Source of the DNA: Cryptomeria japonica
Taxonomy: Eukaryota; Streptophyta; Pinopsida; Cupressales; Cupressaceae
Direction: 5' to 3'
Assembly: GCF_030272615.1 (NCBI RefSeq)
Contig: NC_081413.1
Location: 608,072,209 to 608,136,208 of the forward strand
Length of the DNA stretch: 64,000 bases
Positions within the stretch are counted from its first letter, which is position 1, and the number at the start of each line of letters is the position of its first letter. The notes beneath the pieces are model-generated. The model searched no databases. It was given only the letters and a program-made list of their open reading frames with translations, and had not been told where the DNA came from. A program made the translations under genes and the position numbers. Positions 11,515 to 23,205 of the stretch are shown here, one piece after another.

Positions 11515-13190
11515 CAACTAGACCATTTGTTCTATACATTGTCTTGACATCCTATCAAACTTTATATGTTCGTAGTACCTATCACCTTATCTTTTTCTTC
11601 AATAAATAATATTCCTGTTAGACTCATGTCATTTGCAAGTCCATTTCTTGATTGGGTTTCCAAATTATAATCCTTTAAAAACTTGCTTGATGTTATTAGA
11701 TGTAAGGGTAAGCTTGAAATATTGACTACCGAGATTAGCTAGTTTTATCCTTCTTATTTCAATGTGGAGTTGCTTTGTCATTCATTTGTACTTTATATTT
11801 TTGAAGTATGTCTTAAATGGTATACATGAAACATTGAAATTACATCTAATATTTGGAACTTGTACTTGGTATAGGTAAGAACATTTAAAAGGCCAATGCT
11901 ACAAAAACAGAACATAATGTTTTCATCCACTCTACTTTTTGATAAAATGTAGATCACATTTCTACTACCCAATTTTATAACTCACATCCTATAATTTATT
12001 CCCACTTGTAAACTAATTTCATCATAGCTTTATATATTGCTTGTCCCATATAAATTTATAATATATAATTTATCTGAGCTATCATAAAATTTTAACCATA
12101 ATATTTGGTTGCAACAACATTTTTCTATTTGTATCAAGATCCTTAGTAGTGCTAATAGTTATATTGAAGTGGCATTTGTTGAACCCAACCCACCATGATC
12201 TACTTATTATACCATTTGAGAAAGGATTGGGTCTTAGTTGACAAATGTGTGTTACATGTGAATCTAGTTGAATTACTACAAAAACATGGCCAAGTTACTA
12301 ATTCTTTACATCATTAAACTACTTCTAGCTCTTCTTACTTTGATTAAATAGGTGGGGGTTGCTCTCCCTTATGATTGTTAATCCTAACAACTAGTGAGTT
12401 AAATTGTTGGGAGAGAAACCTCAGTTTTTAAAATAGTTATATCACTAAAGTCTCAAATACTTTACTAAAGTCTTTCCAACTAAAGTAAATTCCCTTGTAG
12501 AATGAGGATAAGAGTTTCTACCTCTATGTTTACATCATACTTGAGATGGTGAGATTATTGTACACTAATGGTTTTCTAAAATTACCATGTATTTAATTTG
12601 AAAGACGACATGATATTCAAATTATGCTTTGACTTGAGAAAAGAGTTACATAAAATGTACAACTCAATCTATTTAATGTCATGACAAAAATATAATATTT
12701 TAGTCTAGTAACATTTTATTTTAATATTTATTTTTATGTGCATTGAATTATATTGACTTATTTTCTACATGGAGTTAGATTTTGAACATTATTATTTTTT
12801 TATGCACAAAAATAAAGAGTAGGCATACACATTTTTGTTTATTAACGAATATCTTAAGTTTAACTAAAACAATTCATTAAATGACATTGAATGACACTTT
12901 TTTATATTTATTGCTATTTTTAATGTTTAAATAATAATAATATATTCTCTTACTAAAATATAGTATAATAAATACACTCACAACTAAATTGAAACATGTT
13001 CAATTGTTGAATCCTTTTGTTGTAAAGTTTCCTTACCATTACAATACTTATTTAAAAATTGTTATTTATCAAAACACTCATATTTTAATGAAATGAAATT
13101 AAAAATAAATCTTAAAAAACACAACAAGTTGACATGATTTTTTCATGGTCCATGAAATATTATAATAAGATTGCTTTTGGAATGAACTAT
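11515..13190. other. AT-rich spacer, no gene seen
   Basis: I see no coding frame of convincing length, no RNA gene and no clear repeat here. Confidence 0.5.
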
Positions 13191-13194
13191 GTAT

Positions 13195-13560
13195 ATTATT
13201 GAATCAATGTTTTGGATGATCTGAAATGTTAATCCTAATGATAAATAATTGAGTGTGATCCAAAATTGTTGATCCTAATGATGGATAGTTTTGAGTGTGA
13301 TCCAAAAAATTGATTGAAAAATACATACAATCACCAAGATCATGGAGTGTGATCGAAAATGTGGATCGTAATGAAATGAAATAAAAAATAAATTTTAAAA
13401 TATACTACAAGTTGATACGAATTTTTCATGGTCCATGGAATAAATACTACAAGTTGACATGAACTTTTCATGGTTCATGACATATTGTAATAAGATTGCT
13501 TTTGGATTCAACTATGCATATTTTTCAATCAATGTTTTGGATGATGTGAAATGTCGTTTC
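13195..13560. repeat. Outlier copies of the GTGATCC minisatellite
   Basis: Copies of the motif GAGTGTGATCCAAAATTG followed by TGATCCTAATGATGG occur here about 1 kb before the main array at 14.46-15.53 kb. A longer block containing TCATGGTCCATGAAATATT is duplicated at about 13144, 13425 and 14555. Confidence 0.6.
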
Positions 13561-14459
13561 TAATGGGTAAAAGCACAAAATTGTGTCACGTTTCAGGCTA
13601 ACTTATCAGCACAAGTGAATTTAAGTAATTCTAACTAAAAATTAATTTTAATCAAACATATAGTCTATATAGATTCATTATAGCTGAGTTATATGTGGAC
13701 CACAACTTTTCCAATTGGAAGTGTGTACTAAATGTATATTTTATGCCACTTTGGGTCTAATTGCAAAAAAAATAAAAAAAAAATAAAAAAACTCGATGTT
13801 TTAACAACTCCTACTCTTATAAATAATTTTTTTTTGAAATGTAAAAATACCCTTTTATAGATCTATAAGTGAATTTTCAAAAATATATATCTTTTAATAT
13901 TTAAATTATTTTTTTATATTTTATATTTTATTTTTATTGAAAGTAGGTCATCAACACTAAAATATAAGGTTGATATCTTGTCAAGGAAAAATAATTAAAT
14001 TTATTTAAAATTTTTGAAAAAAATATGATGCAGTAGAGAAAGGAATCTATGTCAAGATGATATAATTCTTTTCAAATTTATTGAAAAATATATATTTATT
14101 AAAAATAGTAAAAAATATATCCATGCACTAAAGTTTCAAGTTATCAATATAAACAAAAAAATTGATTAAAAAAAATAAAATTTACTAATTAAAGTGTGGT
14201 GGCTTGTGTAACTTCAATTTTAGCATTTTATCAGCAACTAAATTATGGTGTTTACTTTATAAAAAACTACATTCAAATAATTTTTTAAAATTTTGTTAAA
14301 ATTACAAATATAAAATAGACAAAAGAATATAAATTTTATTAGTTTACATCATTTCAAAATTCAAAACATATATTTCAATTTCTATTGATTTACTTTAAAA
14401 ATTTGAATCAACATTGACCATTTGCTTTATAAAAGTGTGACACACCTTTGTACTTTTAC

Positions 14460-15530
14460 CTTAATGATAAATAACTCGAGTGTGATCTAAAATTATTGAT
14501 TATGATGTATAGTTTTGGGTGTGCTCCAAAACACACAACATGTCAACATGAATTTTTCATAGTCCATGAAATATTGTTATAACATTGCTTTTGGATTCAA
14601 CGTTGAATATTTTTCAATCAATGTTTTGGATGATTTGAAATGTCAATCCTAATGATAAACAATCAAGTGTGATTTAAAATCATTTATCCTAATGATAAAC
14701 AATCAAGTGTGATTTAAAATCATTTATCCTAATGATGGATAGTTCTAAGTGTGATCCAAAAGATCAATTGAAAAATATATACAATCATCAGGATCATTGG
14801 GTGTGATCCAAAATATCGATCCTAATGATAGTAATGGTGAATAGTTCCGAGTGTTCTCCAAAACATCAAATTGAGAAATACATACAATCATTAGGACCAT
14901 CGAGTGTGATCCAAAATGTCAATCATAATGATGGATAGTTATGAGTGTGATCCAAAATGCTAATTGAAAAATATATACGATCATTAGGATCATTGAGTGA
15001 GATCCAAAGCGTCAATCTTAATGATGGATAACCAAGTGTGATCCAAAAGATCAATCGCAATATATATAAAATCAAATCCAAAAACAATCTTATAATAATA
15101 TCCATAAATCCAAAACATCGATTAAAAATTATATACAATCATTAGGATCATTGAGTGTGATCCAAAATATCCATCGTGATGATGGTAATGATGGATAATT
15201 CTGAGTGTGATAAAAAATGTCGATCTTGATAATTGTAATGATAGATAGTTCTGAGTGTGATCTAAAATGTTGATCCTAATGATGGTAACAAGATCATTGA
15301 GTGTGAGTGTGATCCAAAATATACATCCCGATGATGGTAATGATGGATAATTCTGAGTGTGATCCAAAATGTCGATCCTAATAATTGTAATGATGGATAG
15401 TTCTAAGTGTGAACTAAAATGTTGATGGTAATGATGGTAATGATGGATAGTTCCGAATGTGATCCAAAATATCGATCCTAATGATGAATAACCAAATGCA
15501 ATAAAAAAGATCAATTACAAGATATATACT
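14460..15530. repeat. Degenerate minisatellite, about 50-bp unit
   Basis: The core GAGTGTGATCCAAAATRTCGATCC and TAATGATGGATAGTT recurs at least ten times at 40-60-bp spacing (for example near 14943, 15033, 15153, 15201, 15255, 15355, 15403 and 15456). At 14645-14740 a 47-bp unit is repeated almost perfectly. Minus-strand frames across the array (14923-15514) are translations of the repeat and not genes. Confidence 0.8.
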
Positions 15531-16289
15531 ATCTAATCCAAAAACAATCTTATATAATAATATTCATAAACCCACCAAAAAAACACATTTGAGCCCAACT
15601 GTTGCAGTAAAAGAACATTACACCAATACAACTACATGACAAAGAAAGAACTGTGCTAAAAAGCATACAGTTGCCTGGTATATTTAGTGTAGAGATCACT
15701 TTCCCACTACTTTTCTGACAAGAAATTTGCGCAATATTAGGCTATTCTGAACCTTTTAGGTGTCTCATGAAATGACCAGTAAGGAGAAGTCACCGTACAA
15801 ACCTAAAATTAATACAAGTCAAAGTACAGATAATGTCTCTTTCTCATTATTGATACTAGCCACCTTGCCATCATTCATCCATTTCAAACCGCACATGTGC
15901 AACATTTTGGTACACAGATGGGCCATTACCAACCTTATAACCCAGATGTATTATATCACCCATGTGTCTCAAAGTTTGGTAGAGTCATTTAAGTTAATTT
16001 ATTTGCAATATTACTCTCATTCCATGGCTAATCAGTGTAAGTTCAGTCTACCAACTCATTTGGTTAAACTGGTTTCAAAACGGCATTATAAAATTTGTGT
16101 CATTCATAATTGTAACTTGTAAGATCAACGGTCTGTGATGCACAACTAACTTTGTGTTATTGATTTTCTATGATACGACAATGTCGTTTTAGAACCAGTT
16201 TAGCTGCGGATGTCTACAAACAGAGTAAAAAATATTGGCACATGTTTGAAAGGACTAGAGTAAAACAGGTATATGAAGAAGTTAATACT
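15531..16289. other. Spacer, no convincing gene
   Basis: A 120-codon plus-strand frame at 15760-16122 lacks any recognisable motif, has an unremarkable start context and no partner features. I leave it uncalled. Confidence 0.4.
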
Positions 16290-16299
16290 TTTAATGAGT

Positions 16300-16470
16300 T
16301 TGTTTGGTTTTGAATAGCTGTAGGTGGACTGTACTTACAGTTTGTAGCTGGTCTGTTATGAACTGTGATTACAGATTGTAACTGGCCTGGAATTACAGAT
16401 TGTAGCTGGTTTTAAATAGGAGTTATGGACTGTAATTATGGTTTGTAGCAGGTCTTTTATGAAATGCTAT
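16300..16470. repeat. Short degenerate repeats around ATTACAGATTGTAGCTGG
   Basis: Four to five imperfect copies of GATTACAGATTGTARCTGG, spaced about 35-45 bp, occupy this stretch. Confidence 0.55.
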
Positions 16471-16734
16471 TTTTAGCTGTTATTGTTGGAGATTGATGTT
16501 TCAGGAAGTTGCTTTGGGTGGACTGTTTTTTGTTTGTTTTGAGTTATCTTAGAAACTATTTATCAGATCTGTGAAGGTAAACATCACAATGACGATGATC
16601 AATCAGTTGTTTATGAATGTATATTAGTAGGATTTGAGTTAATATTATGTAACTTCTAAGTTATGGTATGGATGGTTTTACAGTGATGATGATGACAAAG
16701 TATACCAAGTGGTGCGAGCCAAAAATACATAGCA

Positions 16735-17660
16735 GAAAAAAGAATACATAGCAGCTATCAGATTTAGTGAAGATGAAATGATCAAAATTGATGTGGGCAC
16801 CATCAAATTTAGTAAAAACTGAAGTGAGATTAATGTTAACAAATACATCAATTAAAATTGATAAGAATGAAAAGTGTTATAATATGAAATGAAATGATTA
16901 AAATTGATGTGGGTATGATCAAAATTAGTAAAAACTAGCGTGCAATTAGTCTTAACAAAGATGTCAATTAAAATCAAGATGAAGTGTTACAATATGAAAT
17001 GAAATGATGAAAATTGATGTTGGTACCATCAAAGTTAGTAAAAATTGACATGAAATTAACATTAGCAAGGGCAATGATTAAAATCGACAAGAATGAGAAG
17101 TTTTATGATATGAAATGAAATGATCAAATTGATGTGGGCACAATCAAATTTAGTAAAAACTGAAGCTAGATTTACATTAATATAGACACCAATTAAAATT
17201 GATAAGAATGAAAAGTGTCACAATATGAAATAAAATGATGAAAATTGATGTAGGTACCATCAAAATTAGTAAAAACTGACATGAAATTAACTTTAACAAA
17301 GACACCAATTTAATTTGATAAGAATGTAAAGTGTTACAATATGAAATGTTAACAAAGACGCCAATTACAATTGATAAGAATGAGAAGTGTTACAATATGA
17401 AATGAAAATATCAAAATTGATGTGGGCACTATGAAAATTAGTGAAAACTGATGTGAAATTAATTTTAACAAAGGCACCAATTAAAATTGATAAGAATGTA
17501 AGTGTTACGTATGAAATGAAATGAAATGATGAAAATTGATATGATACTATCAAAATTAATAAAAATTGATATAAAATTAACTTAACAAAAATACAAATTA
17601 AAATTGATAAAAATAAATGAAAATAAAATAAAATTAATAAGAATACTCTACTAAAAATGA
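16735..17660. repeat. Tandem array, about 115-bp unit, about 7-8 copies
   Basis: The core GAAATGATCAAAATTGATGTGGG, then an ATCAAAATTAGTAAAAACTGA segment and AATTAAAATTGATAAGAATG, recurs with starts near 16786, 16900, 17010, 17126, 17240, 17412 and 17528. The spacing is 110-116 bp apart from one longer step of about 172 bp. The array lies 0.6-1.5 kb upstream of the host gene at 18335. Confidence 0.8.
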
Positions 17661-18247
17661 CGAATCAAAATTTGATAAAAAATCATACTAATGATTAGTT
17701 ATAGAAATTGATAGTAAATCATAGTAATGATCACTGATCAAAGAAAGTTAGTGAGAGCAAGAACCGCCAAAATTGTCACCTCAAAATCCTCTAAAGGAAA
17801 CAACCCCAAAATTGTCTACTGTCCAAATCGACATAAAAATAAACACCACCCAAATATCATCCATCAGATTCGACCAAAGTGAACAAAAACACCTGCCAAA
17901 ACTGTCCCCAATCAGAATTAACTAGAGCACACACCACCCTTTTATAAGTGATCGTCACTGATCAGAGTTGAGCAGAATTTCACTGTGGCCATATATCTAA
18001 GTTAAGAGAAAAATACCCAAATCACCTTGGTCACCCGAAACTAAACAAATTCCTTTATTTACTTCTTGTTTGTTGTGATTTACGAAGGCATCAAGAAGGC
18101 GAAGTTTTCCATGCTGGCCCTTTTTGGAAGAATTGAACATTAGGAGGTCAAAATACTCAGTCTACTGGTCAAAGAAAGGGCCCTTACATAAAACATAGAG
18201 AGAAAGAAAATCTAGTTTTAGAACTAAGCGAGCTCTGTGAAGATCTG

Positions 18248-18286
18248 ATGGTTGAAATGGTGCTGTTCCTCACTTGTTTGCTATGA
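18248..18286 (+). promoter_or_regulatory. Upstream ORF of 12 codons in the leader of the 18335 gene
   Basis: An ATG at 18248 opens a 12-codon frame with a hydrophobic peptide (MVEMVLFLTCLL) and a TGA at 18284, 48 bp before the main ATG. A three-codon frame (M-N-Y-stop) overlaps its end at 18283. Short upstream ORFs often lower translation of the main frame in plants; whether this one is transcribed depends on an unmapped start site. Confidence 0.35.
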
Positions 18287-18334
18287 ATTACTAGCTCTGG
18301 AAGTTACCCAGGTGAAGAGACACACTATACAGTC

Positions 18335-19312
18335 ATGGCAGAAGAAGTGGATGATCTTTATGAGAATTCATACTGCAGAATCCACCCAGGTCAGTCTACT
18401 GTGGGAATATGTGCAATTTGTCTACAAGAGAAGCTTGGAAAGCTCATTTTTTCTGAAAAACAGTCACTCTTCCCACAGCAATCTGAAGTGGGTTCGTCTT
18501 ATTCATGCTCATCCTCCTCATCTGAGGCTGCAAAGAAAATCAATGGAGAAAATCATAACGTGGGTAGCAGAAAAATAACTGCATCTTTGAATGATAGATC
18601 GAAGCATAGTGGATCTGCAGAAGGCTTTGTTTTGCTGAGCAGAAGCAAATCTGTAGCCACTTCAAGAAGAATAGGCAGCTTAGGCGATTCAAATCTGTGC
18701 AGCAGCAGCAGTAGTACTAGTAAGAAGAAAGGAACAAATGGCTCTGCGTCATTCTGGTCTTTCTTTGGCTTCTCAAAGAAGAAAACCCAGATAAATGGTG
18801 TTGTTGCAGATAAAGTTGAAGAGGAGGTTTCAGTTATATATAATGGAGGGAAAGTCACAAGATCAAGGTCTGTGGGGTGTGGGAGCAGAAGCTTTTCTGC
18901 GGCGGAGAGATTTCATCCTGTTCATTTTGAGAAAAGCCCAGTGGGGTCCTCAAGAAAAGTGGCGGAATCACATGAAAAACTCAAGGTTTTGGGTGAAGAG
19001 GAAGAGAATGTTAAAGGTGGCAGTAATGTGAGATGTGGGGGGCTTTTTGTGGGGTTTGGAGGCTTGCCTCCTATAATGACATCATCATCAACGTCCTGTG
19101 CTGCAATGATTTCTGAGGGTATTAATGGGAGGTGCCACAGCAGGAGCAAGAGCTGGGGATGGGCATTTTCTAGTCCTGTAAGGGCCTTCAGGCACTCAAA
19201 GAGGTGGAGTAATAATGCCAAGTCCAACAATGAGGATTCTGCTTCTGTTTCTGCTGCTGCTGCAACTGCTTCATCACCTACAGGTTCTGCCATGGAGATC
19301 GACAGAGGCTAA
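18335..19312 (+). CDS. Cys-motif plant protein, OCTOPUS/DUF740-like N-terminus, intronless
   Basis: This is the one intact-looking host gene: 325 codons, no intron needed, ATG in a strong plant context (AGTCATGGCA). The N-terminus carries C14-x2-H17-P18 and G24-x-C26-x2-C29-L30 with the segment QEKLGKL after it. Known plant proteins of the OCTOPUS/DUF740 group carry a similar Cys/His N-terminal signature; several are membrane-associated polarity or phloem proteins, but I cannot transfer that role. The remainder is Ser-rich and basic: runs of Ser at about 55-63 and 124-129, a SFWSFFGFSKKK segment near 140, RSRSVGCGSRSF at 176-187 and SWGWAFSSPVRAFR at 273-286. No signal peptide or clear membrane segment is seen. 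The composition is balanced and free of stops, unlike the neighbouring transposon frames. A related uncharacterised plant Cys-motif family is the alternative. Confidence 0.8.
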   Translation: MAEEVDDLYENSYCRIHPGQSTVGICAICLQEKLGKLIFSEKQSLFPQQSEVGSSYSCSSSSSEAAKKINGENHNVGSRKITASLNDRSKHSGSAEGFVLLSRSKSVATSRRIGSLGDSNLCSSSSSTSKKKGTNGSASFWSFFGFSKKKTQINGVVADKVEEEVSVIYNGGKVTRSRSVGCGSRSFSAAERFHPVHFEKSPVGSSRKVAESHEKLKVLGEEEENVKGGSNVRCGGLFVGFGGLPPIMTSSSTSCAAMISEGINGRCHSRSKSWGWAFSSPVRAFRHSKRWSNNAKSNNEDSASVSAAAATASSPTGSAMEIDRG

Positions 19313-21286
19313 TTTTGATTTCTTCCTGTATTGATTTTTTATTCTTTTTTGTTTACATTGTATCTTAGCAGGGTCGGATTCAGTATCATGGTATCTCATT
19401 TTTCTCTGAAAAGGATTGTCTCTTGATATTTGCGTTCTTTAAACTACAATGCAAGCGAAGTCCATGAATATTTGTATAATCAACAGCTAGCTGTCCTGTT
19501 ATTTGATCAATTTTAGGGTTTTTTCATTTATGAGTTGGCTTCTCTGTTGCAACTCAATGGAAGTTAGATTGCTAGATAAGAATGTTCTTGTGTTCAGCTA
19601 CTGTCTTCATCCATTGATGGATTTAATTTTTTTTTTCTTTTGGCCCCTGCTCATGGAGTGAAAATCAGATAGCTGGTACTAGCTTCCAGTTTCTGCATGT
19701 ATGCCTTCGTAAGACAAACATGCAATGCAGTTTGATTGCATGTGTAGGGGCCACTGAACCTGATCCATGAAATGGGTACATGCCCTTGACTGGTTTGGTA
19801 TCCTTTTTGTGGCTTTTAACTGAACTAATGATCTTATGGACTGCAGATTTTGGTTTTTACAAATTGTGACTAGAACATCTTCACTGTGTCTCTTCTTTAG
19901 CATTTACCTGTTCTAGACCTTGTAATGAACATAATTGTAAAAGTAGCATTTAGATCTAAGGTAGTGAAGGTTTTAGATTGAAAATAATATAAATTTTGGT
20001 GATTTATTCATCTGAGAGGTTCCTTTGTGAGCTTGGAACAAGAGTCTCTTGGAATATGTTCGGGAAGCAATCAATTAGCAAGCCCATTATGAGAACATTC
20101 ATGTTGATCAAATTGGACTTCAGTGTAAAATTATATGGATGATGCTTTTCTATCCGTCACGGTGATGTGCAACACAACTTTTGGATACTTATTTTATATT
20201 CAGAAAATACCTATTTGTAGTGTTCATTTCCATCTTTTCTTTTAGATGTTCTTACTAGAAGAATGGCTAGATGTGTTTATCAGTTGAAGGGAGGTGTAAG
20301 CAAAATTGCTTACACTGCAGTTTATGTTTGTGTTCATATGGCTACATGTTCATGTTATTTATGAATATCTCTTGTTTAGAGTTTGTTGTCATCTTTATTT
20401 ACCTGTTTTTATTCACAATAAACTACAAAAGTACAATATTTGAAAGGATGTGAAAGCAATATCTCTAGCATACAATCATGTGGGTCAGCCTGGTCTATCC
20501 GAAGGGTGCACTGAAGCTGTTTGATTATCAGTCAGTTTTAACATTGTCAATGGTTTAAAAACCACTTCATATTTTGAACTTTACCAGTATAGTTCATGGA
20601 CAGGATTGTTTATAATGCTGCAGTATTATATGTGTAAATAGCCAATTTAACAGCGAGCGATACAAAATGAGATTTAATAGGTCTTTGTCAGAAAGGAGGA
20701 CAAATTTCGTCACTGTTACTAGCCATGTTTGATCGATTGAGTTTTTCTCTTCCTTCAATATTGATCCATCTGGGAGATGGCCTCACTTCTGTTTGTAAAA
20801 TGTAAATGAAATTTGTGATATACCACTCTCATTGTAAAGATTTTCTTCAATAACAATGGTGCCAATATTTTGATTGAACAAACTATCATTCTTGCATAAT
20901 GGATCTGCTTTGTGTTTTTATTTGTTCTAAGAAACTTATATGGTGAAGGATGATTTCCATTGACAATATTACCAGAAAAATATATTAAATGATCGAATTA
21001 TATCTGGGGTGGATCACACCAGCTTGCTTTCATTGGGTTGGGGATCAATAAATTGTATAGGGAAGTACAGTTATAAAAAATTTGTTCAGTGAAAACAAAT
21101 AAAAGGAAGGATTCATGATGGACACGCAAAATTTGTGACAGATTGAAAAATATATGAATCCCTATTCAAGTGTTTACTACATATATAGGTTCTCAAAGAA
21201 CAGAAAACCTATCAAAGGATTATTGTTCAAATGGTTGAGCACAATTGGTTGGAGGGTGATGGTATGTTTCTTAATTATGTCATCAA
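19313..21286. other. 3' flank of the host gene, no further gene seen
   Basis: The first few hundred bases probably contain the 3' untranslated region, but no polyadenylation site is clear enough to name. The composition is less extreme than in the transposon-rich parts. Short frames at 19679-19903 (minus) and 20271-20453 (plus) have no support. Confidence 0.45.
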
Positions 21287-21655
21287 TTAATGTTCAAACC
21301 TCCAGAGGTATGATATAAGGGATGAGGCCTGTATCGTGCTCTGGACAATTCTAGCAGAATTGATAACCCTCAGCCCGTGGCTCTTAGCTAAAGAGATATC
21401 AACATTGACTTGTGCTCTCATACTGGATAGCCAAACAATCTCCATGATGCCATAAAATCCTCCAAAAAGTACAGAAAACCCAGCAAGAAAGATCTTGAAA
21501 TTTTCAGGAACCCCCACAAAAAGGTAACACAAAAATGTGAACCATGTTCTGACTGTGGCTTCGATATCTGTCATTTGGTTAATGCCTAGCACTATATCAA
21601 GATGGTGTCTTTGAACGATTTCTTGCAGCCTGTCTTCTTGCAAACCATACTTCAC
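21287..21655 (-). CDS. Hypothetical frame with two hydrophobic segments
   Basis: A 122-codon minus-strand frame follows an in-frame TGA and opens with a GTG, so no ATG start is available near its 5' end. The middle contains two likely membrane segments separated by VPENFKIF: one around FTFLCYLFVG and one around FLAGFSVLFGGFYG. I do not recognise a family. It could be an exon or a pseudogene remnant of a membrane protein, since an AG acceptor-like dinucleotide lies at its 5' edge. It could also be chance. No neighbour explains it. Confidence 0.25.
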   Translation of the reverse strand: MKYGLQEDRLQEIVQRHHLDIVLGINQMTDIEATVRTWFTFLCYLFVGVPENFKIFLAGFSVLFGGFYGIMEIVWLSSMRAQVNVDISLAKSHGLRVINSARIVQSTIQASSLISYLWRFEH

Positions 21656-22586
21656 TCATTTGCAATTCTTGCTTAATCTAATGCTAACCAGTCTCAAGTA
21701 ATGGTACTAGAATGTAGTCTGAGCCTTTTCATTCTGATATCTGGAAAACAATAGTTAACTGATATTGGTTCAATTGGAAGCCTGGACATGAATGTTCAAG
21801 ATATTCTACTTTTGGTATTTCCTCCTTATGGGCTGTTGCTTTTTCTCTTGGATAGTTATATGGAATTCTGATAAAAATGAACCAGTAAGTGAATATGATC
21901 TGAATTAATATTTTTTCATGTGGGTGCCATTGTACTGAATCAGATACAGATCATTAGCGGTTGCAACTTCCAAAGTTTTTATCTTTTTCAGTTAAAATTT
22001 GGAGCCCACTTGAAGTAAATACCATTGATCTCTGCAGATTGCAAGGAACAGATGGCATGAATTTAATGAGAATCTTGATTTCTGTGTTAACACACATATT
22101 CAAGTATTAACTGTTTGAATCAAATTCTGTGTCTCTCAGTGTTCTCAGTGTTCTCATATTTTGATGATGGATTATGGAATGTGATACAAAATGTTGATTC
22201 AAAAGAAATATAGAATTAAATCAAATTATAATTGTAAAAATCTGATATCATCCCTTGCCTAAATTGTAGCTCATCAATTCTTTCAAACAGGTCTGAACTA
22301 CACAAAAGAGTGTTAAACAAGGATTACTTAATGATATTGACAGAACCAAGACATTCATTGAAAGTGCAGATTTATTAAAGTTACCAAGAACAGTCAATGT
22401 GAGTAAAGACAAAATAGCTAATGAGGTACAATTATCGAGGCAGCGATCATTACCTGTCTTGATGCAACCTTTCAGATAAATAGGGAAAAGATGCAATAGT
22501 AAATGTCATTTTAATTATTGTAAGGTATTTGTCATATGGTGATGTATTAATAAAATACATTCTGAACATCAATAAATATTGAACAT

Positions 22587-22642
<56 letters not shown>

Positions 22643-23205
22643 TTTGAAATATAAATAATAGTGGTCAAACTTCAGTTTTGTATGAGATGGAAGTCAATTT
22701 AATTTATTGCACGTGAAAATTATAAATTAAAATATTATGTTACTGTCATTACATTGAATAGGTTGAATTGTATATTTTATATGATTCTTTGTTTAGAATC
22801 ATATATAGTATGACTTAAATGTACATAAAGATATTAATGTACTAACATTTAATTTTAAATTAAATTTGAATTTTAATGAACAATAAATTTGTTAGAGCTA
22901 TCAAATTTCTACGATCCATGTTAATATTTCATGATTGTTTTTGGACTTGATAAAAATTGGCATACACAATCAAATCTATAAGCAATTACTGAATAATATA
23001 TTTGTTTTTGCTTGTTATGTTTAAAATCATGGAGTGGTTCTTTTATTTCAAATTTCAAATTAATAATTTTTTGAGACTTCCAATTACCTCCAAAGTAAAA
23101 ACAAGAAGTAAGGAATACCAAAGGGTGAATAAGTTACATATAGTATAAATCTTTAATATAGTATGAAATTAAATATAAATAACTAAAATAATTTGCTTTT
23201 AAAAA
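21656..23205. other. AT-rich spacer with a TA microsatellite
   Basis: No gene is supported. Short minus-strand frames at 22248-22496 and 22921-23121 show no motif. Confidence 0.45.
22592..22639. repeat. (TA)24 microsatellite
   Basis: An uninterrupted TA dinucleotide run of 48 bp. Confidence 0.95.

Noticed and set aside
14923-15514. Minus-strand frames of 71 and 130 codons with repeated His/Ile/Thr-rich words
   Set aside because: They are translations of the GTGATCC minisatellite; the peptide repeats follow the DNA unit.
15760-16122. 120-codon plus-strand frame
   Set aside because: No recognisable motif or supporting context; a frame of this length can occur by chance in this composition.
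18553-18858. Minus-strand frame of 101 codons opposite the host gene
   Set aside because: It lies fully inside the coding region of the 325-codon gene and shows no motif; its composition mirrors the Ser codons of the other strand.
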